23,774 bases of DNA. Origin: Stentor coeruleus. Its lineage: Eukaryota; Ciliophora; Heterotrichea; Heterotrichida; Stentoridae. Below are positions 12,401 to 22,630 of the stretch, in pieces. The stretch spans positions 1 through 23,774 of the forward strand of contig MPUH01001113.1 in NCBI GenBank assembly GCA_001970955.1. The letters run 5' to 3'. The notes beneath the pieces were generated by a model. It was not told the DNA's origin and did no database searches. It saw only the letters and a list, made by a program, of their open reading frames with translations. Within the stretch, counting starts at the first letter, position 1; every line of letters begins with the position of its first letter. A program made the translations under genes and the position numbers.

Positions 12401-15400
12401 AACATGCCTCGAAGGTAAACTAGGTAAATATAACGAAGCTCAACAAAACTTGCATATGAACCTTGTACTTTTCCGTGAAGCTGTAACCTACCTCTGCAAA
12501 ATCCATCGTATCCTCAAACAAGAATCAGGTCATGCTTTACTTGTAGGTGTTGGTGGTTCAGGCAGACACTCATTATCAAGACTAGCAGCATTTTCTGCAA
12601 ATTATGAACTTATTCAATTAGAACTTAATAAAAACTATAAACTTGCTGAGTTTCGTGAAGATATTAAAAAAATCAAAGCTCAAGCTGGACTTCAAAACAA
12701 GCCAATAGTTTTCATGTTTTCTGATAACGATGTTGTTGATGAACTATTTTTAGAAGATGTGAATAATATACTATCCTCAGGTGAAGTGCCGAATATATAT
12801 ACAAATGATGAGCTTAAGGATATTCGTGAGAACATGAAAAAACCTTTGAAAATGCTTAAGAGAAATGAAACTCCAGATGCTCTTTATGGACTGTTTTTAG
12901 AAAGGGTAAGACAGAATCTTCATGTGTGCTTTTGTATATCACCAGTCGGGTCGAAGTTTAGGGATTATTGCCGAGTGTACCCTGGGCTTATAAATAATAC
13001 TACAATAAATTGGTTTATGCCTTGGCCTGCAGAAGCTTTATATGAAGTAGCTACAAAGTATACTAAAGAAGAGCTGGATTTTGATGAAACTTTGAAGTCT
13101 AATATTTGTGATGTATTTTCTTTTATGCATATAACAGTATCTGAAAATACTCAGAAAATGCTCACAGAACTTAAAAGACCTTATTATGTTACCCCTACTC
13201 ATTATTTAGATATTGTAACTGGATTTGTTGAATTACTTAAAAGCAAACAAAAACAAATTGGGGATAGCGCGAAAAAACTCAAAAATGGTCTAGGGAAACT
13301 AGAGGAGGCTAAGTCACAAGTAGAAAAAATGAGTAAAGAGCTTGAAGTAACTAAAAATGAAGTGAGCAAAAAACAGCAACAATGTGAGGATTTGATGACA
13401 CAGATCAATCAAGAGCAAACTAAAGCTGACAGGAGCCAAAAGGAAATGGAGCATAAACGTGATGAAATAGAAAAAGAGAAAAAAGGTGTTGAAGCTCTAG
13501 CTTTAGAAGCTCAAATTGATTTAGATAAAGCAACACCAGCATTGCTTGAAGCAGAACAAGCTCTTGAAAAACTTGAAAAGAAAGATTTGGCTGAAATTAG
13601 AAGCTATGCTGCTCCACCACCAGCTGTAGAAAAAGTCATGAATGCAGTTATGATCATATTGATAAATGAAAAACCTAACTGGCAGAATACTAAAAAGGAG
13701 CTAAACGATCCAAATTTTATGAGTAGAATCAAAAATTATAATAAAGAAGAGATTCCAAATAAAACTTTAAAGAAACTAGAAGCTTATACCCAATTGCCTG
13801 AGTTCTCACCAAAGGTATTAGAAGGTATTTCTATAGCTGCAATGGCTCTATGCAAATGGGTGCATGCGCTAGAAGCATATGGGAAGACCTTTAGAGATGT
13901 AGAACCCAAACGACAGACAGTAAAAGCCTTAGAAAACAATCTTAAAAAGATGGAAGAGAAGCTTACAGAACTAGCTGAGAATTTAAGACTTGTAACTGAG
14001 ACTATACAAGAACTAGACAAGCAGCTTAAAGCGCAAGAAGATGAGAGAAAATTATATGAAGATCAAGCTAAAGAGTTACAAATCAAACTAGAAAGAGCTG
14101 AAAAACTAGTTTCCGGACTTGGAAGTGAAAGGATTAGATGGGAAGCTTCACTTGTGAGGTTTGAAGAGATATTCACAAAACTTCCAGGTGGGTGTTTGAT
14201 AAGTGCAGGGTTTTTAGCTTATAATGGACCTTTCACAAGCCATTATAGAGAGGATTTAGTTGATAAAAAATGGGTGCCGCTTGTTAAACATAAGAAAATC
14301 CCTATAATGCCTGAATTTACATTTACAGAATTCATGAGCTCACCGACTGAAGTTAGAGACTGGAACTTGAAAAAACTCCCGACTGACAAGTTTTCTATAG
14401 AAAATGCAATTTTGTGCCTTAGGTCGAAAAGATGGCCATTGATGATTGACCCACAACATCAAGCTAATACTTGGATTAAAAGATTAGAACCTGATATTAA
14501 GATTGTAAACCCACAGAAAAAATATATGGCTATTATGGAAGATGCTATTAGAAAAGGGTTTGCTGTGTTACTTGAGGATATTGAAGAAGATATTGATCCT
14601 TCGTTAGACCCAGTGCTTAAGAAATCTATACAGAGAAGAGGTAAGATTTTAAGTATTAAACTGGGAGAAAAGGAAATTACTTATAATATGAACTTTAGGC
14701 TGTATTTGACTACTAGGATGTCAAATCCTCATTATACACCAGAAATCTCAACAAAGTTAACTATAGTGAATTTCCAAGTCAAAGAGACTGGACTTGAAGA
14801 ACAGCTACTTGGGATCCTTGTCAGTGAAGAAGATCCAAAGCTCGAAACCGATAAAAATAATAGCGTCCTAAGCATTGCTAACAAAAACAAAGAACTCGTT
14901 GAAAAAGAAGATGAAATTCTTTCAAGGCTTAGTAACTCAACAGGATATCTCTTAGATGATGAAAACCTCATCAACACTCTCCATTCTATAAAAGAAACTG
15001 GTGAAAAACTTAAACAAGATCTCGAGTCCTCAGAAAGTAATATAAGAAAACTTGATGGTCTAAGAGAAAACTATAGACCATGTGCTACAAAAGCTTCAGT
15101 ACTCTATTTTGTATTGGCAAACCTAAACTATGTTGATCCAATGTATCAATTTTCCTTAGAAAGTTATGTTGAATTATTCAAAGACTCTATAATAAAATCA
15201 AAAGAAAAAAATGTTGTATGGGATTCAATTCCAGAAAGAATTGGTCATTTAGACAAATATCACATGTTTGCTGTATATTCAAGTACTTGTAGAGCATTAT
15301 TTGAAAAACATAAACTTTTATTATCTTTGATGATGTGTGTAGATTTGAGTAAGATGGAAGGGTCGATTAATATGCAGGAGTACTCATTTTTCTTACATGG

Positions 15401-17597
15401 AGGGATTGTTATTGGAGAAGTTGAGAGAGCTGCGAATCCTGATCCTGAATGGATAACTCCGGAAATGTGGGATAATATTACAGAACTTGAAAGGACTATA
15501 CCTACTTTTCAAGGTATAGAGGGGTCTATGATTGTTAGTAGAAAGGAATGGAAAAGATGGTTCCAGACTCCTGAGCCGGAGAATGAGCATTTACCTGGTG
15601 AATGGGATGCTAAAGCTGATGATTTGAGGAGGATTGTTTTACTTAGGTGTCTTAGATCGGATCGTGTGCTTTTTGCTGTAGCAGATTATGTGTCTAAAAA
15701 GCTTGGTCCAGAGTACATTGAATCACCTCCTTTTATCCTTGAAGACTTGTATAAGGATTACAGCAAGCCAACACAACCTATTCTCTTTGTCTTATCCCCA
15801 GGTGTTGATCCAGCTCCCCAGCTTACTCTTTTATCTCAAGAAAAAGGTAAAGATATTGAAATCATTCCTTTGGGTAAAGGCCAAGATATTAAAGCTCAAA
15901 AAGCTCTAACTGAAGCAGCAGAAAAGGGTTTCTGGGTCTTCTTAGCCAATTGTCACTTAGCTATTTCCTGGATGTCAGCTCTTGAAGAGCAAATCGAAAT
16001 GCTTATCCGTAAAAACCTCCATGAAGACTTCCGACTATGGTTATCAAGCGATCCTCATCCCAAATTCCCTATATCTGTGTTGCAAAGGTGTATAAAAGTA
16101 ACAACCGAGCCACCAAAAGGTATAAGGCCAAATATGCTAAGGCTCTACAACCAAATAACAGAAAAACATTATTCACGTGTTTCAGAACCAATCAAATACA
16201 AAAAGCTGCTTTTTACCCTTTGTTGGTTCCATGCAATCCTTGTCGAACGTAAGAAATTCAAGTCTTTAGGATGGAATACTATATATTCCTTTAACGATAG
16301 CGACTGGGAAGTTAGTGAAAATATATTAGCTAAATACCTTGGATTTAAAGAAGAAGGGGATAAAATGGATGTTGATCCAAAAAACATCCCTTGGGATGCA
16401 ATACGATACCTTATAGCTGAAGTCTCATATGGAGGTAGAGTAACTGATGATCGTGATAGAAGATTACTTATGGTCTATGCAGAAGAATGTTTCAATCCAA
16501 AAATCATAGATGAGCTTAAATATAAACTTATTGAGAACTCACAGATTTATTATATTCCTGATGATACAAACTATAAACCCCCACAAGAAAATCCTAACCC
16601 GGCTGTTTTCTATATAAAATTCATCAAAGCTTTCCCACCAATTGACCGCCCTGAAGCTTTCGGCCAGCATGTTAATGCACAGATTGCTTCACAGATCACT
16701 GATACTCGTGAGCTATTAGATGCTATATTAGAACTCACCCCACAAGTTTCAGTTGCTGGCGGTGAAAGTATGGATTCTAAAGTACTGATGATATGTGCTG
16801 ATATGTTGGAAAAAATCCCAGAACCATTGAATTTGGAGGAAATCAAGACTAAATGGCAAAGAGATCCAAGTCCTTTGAAAGTTGTCCTTGTTCAGGAGAT
16901 TGCCCGTTACAACCGTCTGCTGAATTTCACAAGAAGCAGCGTTGCAATGCTCAGTAAAGGTATTCAAGGACTGGTTGTCATATCTGAAGAGCTTGAAAAA
17001 GTTATGCAAAGTTTATCCCTAAACAAAATCCCAGCCAGTTGGCAATTCGCTTACCCTTCACTTAAGCCTTTAGCAGCTTGGGTAAGAGATCTACAACAAA
17101 GAATCAAACAGTTAAAGACCTGGGCATATGGTCAAGCTCCAGTAGTTTTTTGGATTTCAGGTTTTACATACCCAACAGGTTTTACAACAGCTTTACTTCA
17201 ACAAACAGCAGCTTCTAAACCATGTTCTATTGACTCATTAAGTATGGATTATATAATATTACAAGAAGAAGAAAATATTATTCCTCCTAAAGAAGGGGCT
17301 TACATATCAGGATTGTTTTTAGAAGGCGCTAAATGGAATGGTGAAGGACAATGTCTATGTGAGCCTGAACCTATGGAACTATTTTGGCCCATGCCTAGTA
17401 TACATTTCAAGCCGGTAAAAGATAAGAAAAAAGCTAAGGCGAATATTTACTCGAGTCCTTGCTATTATTATCCTGTTAGAGAAGGTGCTAGGGAAAGACC
17501 TAGTTTTATGTTCCATGTGGATTTGAAGTCTGGAGATTTCCCGCCTGAGTATTGGATTAAGAGAGGTACGGCATTGCTGCTTAGTATTGATAGCTAA
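3482..17597 (+). CDS. Axonemal dynein heavy chain, probably I1/dynein f beta (DNAH2-like)
   Basis: This is a motor ATPase that slides doublet microtubules in cilia. Collapsing the duplicated contig end at 6628-6790 gives one reading frame of about 4650 residues. The ATG is chosen because an in-frame TAA directly precedes it. Approximate layout: acidic low-complexity leader 1-100; tail with DHC_N1 region about 180-1000 (WPESVKKEF, WHTDYNKF, NKAINGD); linker about 1330-1750 (QRQWLYLESIF at 1625); AAA1 P-loop GPAGTGKTET at 2001 with Walker B CLDEFNRI at 2051; AAA2 P-loop GQALSGKST at 2282; AAA3 P-loop GGTGTGKT at 2610 with VDDLNMP; AAA4 P-loop GVGGSGRHS at 2968, with the Arg common in axonemal dyneins; stalk coiled coils about 3196-3495 around the microtubule-binding domain; AAA5, AAA6 and C-terminal domain ending KRGTALLLSIDS. 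Length and the DHC_N1 tail point to a two-headed class rather than a short single-headed inner-arm dynein. DNAH2-like tail motifs favour I1 beta, but the subtype is inferred from recall. No intron interrupts the frame, though a stop-free 15-nt intron could hide. Confidence 0.96.
6628..6952 (+). repeat. 162-bp duplicated contig end around a single N (assembly artefact)
   Basis: Bases 6628-6789 and 6791-6952 are the same 162-bp sequence, differing only at 6725 (G) versus 6888 (A), which changes Ala to Thr. A lone N at 6790 separates them. This is the typical look of two contigs with overlapping ends abutted by a scaffolder. The N shifts the frame and makes the dynein gene appear as two overlapping ORFs (3482-6799 and 6756-17597). 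Removing one copy plus the N restores a single frame of 4650 residues. Removing only the N would also restore frame, leaving a real 54-codon tandem duplication (4704 residues), which is less likely. The one mismatch may be an allelic difference or an error. Confidence 0.93.
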
Positions 17598-17914
17598 TTA
17601 GGATTTTAGAAATTTATCATATGACTTTTTTTGCTTTTTTGGCTGGATTTTTATGATTGAGGGTGTTGACTTTAAGAGATTTTTGATGAGCTTTGATAAT
17701 ATGAAGATTATCATAAAAATGTGCAGTTGGATTTGAGAAGAAGTTTAGGCTTTAAAGAATATATATGAAATTTTTGGTAGAGATAATGATTTATATAAAC
17801 TGTCTCTCACAATCTCCTATCCAATTTAAACCTAATCACTTTCTATCTTGAAACTCTTTCTAATACAAATAACTATATAAATCTTCTTTAAAACGGCTAA
17901 CAATTTTTAATCTA
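17598..17914. other. Convergent intergenic spacer
   Basis: These 317 bases separate the stop codons of two convergent genes and must contain both 3' untranslated regions and polyadenylation sites. The sequence is AT-rich with T-runs just after the dynein stop. A 7-bp inverted repeat with a 6-nt loop (TGATAAT / ATTATCA, 17694-17713) lies near the middle. Whether it matters for 3'-end formation is unknown. No ORF or RNA gene is seen. Confidence 0.7.
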
Positions 17915-20900
17915 TTAAAGTTCAGTAGGCAGCAAACAAGGGAAAAGAGTGAGCATACCCTTAGCAAACTTCGCCAAACAGCTGGGCTCAGACCCTTCCT
18001 CCTTCTTAAAATTCTCCGAACTAGCTTTCCAGACCAGCCATGCCTTTATCAACGTAGCAAAAAATTCTCCAATAAAAAAACTCCAAATCAAACTTGCCAT
18101 ATAACAATACAAAAACTCTTTACCTTTTTCGGTATCAAAAGGATCTCTAATCGAAACAGCACAAATTCCCACAATGCATACTGAAATGCTCACAAAGCTC
18201 AAAATAGCCCCGACAAATTCCCTACAAATCTTATTCTGATAAGCTTGAGTCCTACATATCATTTACTTTGTCGCATAAGGTGCTGCATATTCTACCATAT
18301 TTCTAGCAAAAAGGTATTTACAAATATAATACACCGGCCAAGGGGAGATTGCACATATGATCCCAGCAAATATTTCACCTTCATAACTGCATCCAAATTT
18401 GCATTTATTTGACTCATCATATACTTTATCCCAATTGAAATATGTTATATAGATTTGACAGAGAAGTAATTGTAAATACCAATAAACACTAAATAAAGTG
18501 AGCATTTGCTTTTTACTATATTCAATATGCAGATTGAAAGCTAAGCTTATGTATTTGTGTTCTTTTTTTATATACATTAAGAAAAGAGACCAATATGACA
18601 TTTTGAGACTTCCATAAAAACGTCGAACTTCTTCAAGGATTTTTTGTGCTGAATATAAATTACAGTATTTGCCACCGGTTAGCATGCTACAGTCTGAGAC
18701 AATTTTACCTGATTTTGTTGCCCTTAGTGCTGTAAACTCACTTGGGTTTATACCTAAAGCTTTTAGGTCAGACCTTTTGAGTTCTCGATGGTCAACTTTG
18801 AGTTTGGATTTAAGGATTGAGGTCAGTTTCGTTGATTCGTCATATTTTTCTAGGAAGAGGTCTACTGGAGATTTTACTTGAGTATTAGATTCAAGGTGGC
18901 TTAGGTGGAGCTTGAGCTGGGCAATTGTACCTTCAAGGTCGCGACGAGATTGGTGTTGGCGGGGTTTTGGTTCGGACACCAGACTTGTTAAATATCTAGG
19001 ATCATCCATAGGTTTCTTCAAATGCTTTTTCGTTCTGCTCTGCGTAGTCTCATCATCTGAATCCACGTCCATAATAGCTTCAATAGGATGTAAGCGTCCT
19101 GCACGCAAACTGTCATCATAAATTTCCCTATTATCCTTAGTATTTTCCAACATTAGTTTACTAACCAACCCAGAAGTCAAAAACTTATTAATGGCTGCAT
19201 TTGTATCCTTCTTATCACTCTTACTAGAATCAGTCTTTTGCCTTATAAACTCCTTTTCAAGCTGTCCAAGTACTGCATCAACTTTATTTGGATCCCAATA
19301 TCTATAAGTTTTTTCAGTCTCAACAGATGGAAGCCTAATCCCAGGATTATATTTATCCCAATAATAAGCAAAACCCATAGCTAAAGACATACAAATAAAT
19401 CCACATACCATAAGATAAAGAACTAAAGTGGTTTCCCATTGGTTCGATTTAAAAACTATAGTGCTTTCTTCGTTTATTATATAAGAAACATTCCCAATTG
19501 TAGAAGAAATAAAACTTATAGAAAATTGAGATAAATGATAGCATGAACAGATTATAGTGAAACTTTCAGGGACATTTTCATATTGAAAGTAATTATAAAT
19601 ATCAGGGAGATTTGAAAGAATACAACCATTTGTTGCCCAAGAGTTTATTGATGAGTCCCAGTAAGCGCATTGGACATTAAGTTTTGAAGTCGATTGTTGT
19701 GATATGAATACTTGGGAGCTCATACTTTCTAATATACTTCTTGTGATATTAAATGATATAAGAAATGGTGAGTCAAGGTCAGAAACAATAAGCAATGTTC
19801 CATTAGTTAAATCTTGAAGTTCTATAAGGATGTAGCTGTCTAGTATAGGTAAATTTTTAGCAAAAGGGTTTGTTTTGACATAAGCTATAATTATAGACAC
19901 TTGTGTAGAACTGATTGAAGTGCTTAGGTTTTGGGGAACTTGAACCGATACTCCAGAAGAAATCGTTAAATTCAGGTTTTCTAATGAGCTTAATAAGGAT
20001 TTTGTTGTTATAATAGATATATTATCAGATATTAAAGTCCTTTCGGCTTCAGTTATAACTGAGCCTAGAGCAAGAACTTGTTTAGAAATAACTATTAGTT
20101 CAGGGATTTCGCCTAGCAGCAATGAGGTGTTGGTATATGATGAGATATAGTCAATTATGTTTATAAGGGTATATGATAGGTTAATTATGATATCTGAATG
20201 GAAAATATATTGAGGACTTGTTGCTGATAATGTGCTATTATATATTGGGTAGATAATAGGCTTGATTTCTAAATGAGAGAAATCTATTGACTTTAGTAAA
20301 GATATTGCTGAAGTCATAAGATCATCATTTACAGGGGCTTTAATCAGAGTTTCTATAACCCCAACAATCTCTAAGTATAAATATAAAGAGTTTACATCAC
20401 TATTTTCTATATACATTGTATCAGCTATACTTTTAGATTGAATCAACAATTCTAATATGCTTGTCTTTTTCTCTAAAACTTCTGAAATGTCATCATACGT
20501 CCAATTAAGCTCATTAGCCATGCAGCCTATTATTGGCATTATATAAAAAATATTGCTTTCATCAACAACACTAGGCAAATCGGCAAATTCTTCATCGATT
20601 CTATCTAAATCATGTAAAAAATCCACTTCAATCATAATGCTTTCTTGAGACCTTGCACCTAAGGAATCATAGCAAAATCCTGTTAAAAATACAAAACCCC
20701 CAGGAAAAACTGTGGTGATTTCATTAAAATCTTGTAGTCCTGATATCATATAACTGACTGAAGAAGTGTTATATGATATAGCAAATGAATAAGTCAAAGG
20801 CAAATCTATATCAACCCATCCTATCATTCGACTAATAAAAGTGTCAATTAAAGCTGTTCCACTAGTTGGGTTTATATATATAGTCCCTAAATCAGGTGGA

Positions 20901-22630
20901 CTATTAGTTACTATTGTTACTACAGCTGAAGATTTCCATATAGAGTCGCTATATGTAAGTGAAAAAATATATTCAGTATCTTTAGACATAGAATCAGAGG
21001 CTATAGCTAAAACCCAAGAGCTTAGCGGGGTAGTGAATTCTGGATACAGGCCTGAGCTTATAACTGACCATTTGTATTGTACATTGTTACTGATAATAGG
21101 GTTGCTGATAAATAACTGAAACTCTTTGTCAATGTTAACTTTGTATATAGGAATATTTTGCAAACTTATAGGATTTGCATCTTCAGCAACAACTAAAACA
21201 AAAATATCATTAGTTGTTGTCCTATTATTATTGTCTGATAAAGTGTATATAAACCGTAATACCTGATTGACAGCAGTGAAATTATTTATGATAATTGTTG
21301 AGTTATCTGGAGGGTCTATATAATCCCAATTTGTACATAATACTTTTTTAGTGTCATTTACAGAGACTATGCTTATATAGTCAGCCCATGAAACGCTTAA
21401 GTTTTTTTTATATTCCTCATAGCTTAATGTAAAATCCTCACAGTTCCAGACGCTGAAAAGCTCAGATTTGATATATCCAGAGCTAGGGTCATATGATTTA
21501 GACCCATCAAGAGTAAGCTCAGAATTTATTTTCACCTCAGTTCCCTTGATGTTTGAGTTTATAATTACAACTAGTGGTTCATAAGTATAAGATTTTATAT
21601 AAAAGGTCCATATTCCCTTTGGGATTTCTATATTAACCCCAAAAGATGAGGCAACAGAGCCACTTATAACTTCAATAGTATAATATGTGTCATAAGTATA
21701 TGAACTTGTAGATATTAATGTAGCTATAGTAGTTTCTAAGCTGATTGTTGTTTCATATGAAGTGTTATAAGTTAGCACCTGGGTGTAAAGCCCGTTGTCT
21801 ATAGTATAAACATTAAAACTTCCTGGAGCCTTTTCTACAGCAACTTCATATGTGATTTTTATTAGAGTAAATGAAGACATACTAATTGACCCATAAGGAT
21901 ATATATTTGTATATGAAATACAAGAAGAAGTTTCAGTATCCACGATATCCCCATAATCACAAAAAGTATCACATGCTTTAGTCCCTTGCAAATAATACCC
22001 AGTATAGCATTTTAAGCATGCTTCGCTATCTGAACAGGATTCACAGTTTTCTATACAGTTTTTACAAATTGTTCCTGATAAAAAAGTTCCTTTAGGACAT
22101 GAATCTAAACACATCCCTATACCAGTATCATTAATATATACAACTTTCCCCCCAGCACATAATGTGCAATCAGCTAAACTATCCCCATTGCATTGTACAC
22201 AACTTAAGTCACAAAGTCCACAATACATTCCAGTATAATTAGCATAATAATTATTTTCAGGGCAAGCCAAAACACATGTAGTACCTAATTTTAAATACCC
22301 TTTACTACAATTTTTGCATATAGAAGATGAAGAACACTCTAAACAACCACTAGGACATGCAATACAAGATTTAGGGCTTTCTATTGCATAATAGGATATT
22401 GGGCATGTAGAGACACATGATTTTTCTAATATATAAGTTGAAGAATTACATGTTGAATTGCATGTCCCAATGCTTAAATCAACATAAAGATTTGTGTCTG
22501 AACAACTGAGACAAAAATTGTAGTCAGAGCATGTTTTGCAGATTGGGTTACATGAAGAGTTTTCTTGGACTTTTCGATAGTATCCGTCGATGGCATTTGA
22601 GAGAAGGAGGATTATGAAAAGTAGTAGCAT
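17915..22630 (-). CDS. Polycystin-1-like receptor: Cys-rich repeats, REJ, GPS and five TM segments
   Basis: Predicted surface or ciliary membrane protein of the polycystin-1/PKDREJ type, 1566 residues after removing a 15-nt intron (18252-18266). The start chosen at 22630 begins a strong signal peptide (MLLLFIILLLSNA) after an AT-rich leader. The frame is open back to an ATG at 22849, which would add 73 residues and bury the signal. Approximate layout: Cys-rich furin/growth-factor-receptor-like repeats 25-245 (repeated CxxC pairs); REJ region about 360-640 (LDGSKSYDP, then GWVDIDLPLTYSF); GPS motif about 985-1040 (CAYWDSSINSW, then CSCYHLSQF), with predicted self-cleavage after L1033; TM1 about 1064-1090; a charged cytoplasmic loop of about 280 residues in which I see no PLAT domain; a polycystin-type motif KKEHKYISL before TM2 at 1376-1398; TM3 about 1416-1440; TM4 about 1467-1489; TM5 about 1502-1524. 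It ends there, without the six-helix channel half of polycystin-1. The gene converges on the dynein gene. Ligand and partner cannot be inferred. Confidence 0.85.
18252..18266 (-). other. 15-nt spliceosomal intron in the polycystin-like gene
   Basis: On the minus strand the 15 bases GTAAATGATATGTAG begin with GTA, end with TAG and contain the in-frame TAA that would otherwise end the protein after residue 1454. Removal joins AA|G as one Lys codon (phase 2) and keeps the frame into the 17915-18251 exon. Fifteen nucleotides is the standard intron size in Stentor and Blepharisma. The exon beyond it carries two further hydrophobic helices in the order expected for polycystin-1 TM4 and TM5, which independently supports splicing. 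The alternative, a separate 115-residue gene whose ATG directly abuts the upstream stop codon in the same frame, is much less likely. Confidence 0.87.

Noticed and set aside
6756..17597. A second, independent dynein gene starting at 6756
   Set aside because: Its apparent start falls inside the duplicated contig end and reads through the N. It is the continuation of the gene that starts at 3482.
17694..17713. A bacterial-type terminator hairpin between the convergent genes
   Set aside because: The organism is eukaryotic, the stem is only 7 bp of A/T-rich sequence, and no T-run follows at the right distance. Kept only as a note in the spacer entry.
17915..18262. A separate 115-residue membrane protein gene
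   Set aside because: Its ATG abuts the upstream stop in the same frame, the stop lies in a perfect 15-nt GT...AG intron, and the protein continues the polycystin membrane region. It is the last exon of the larger gene.
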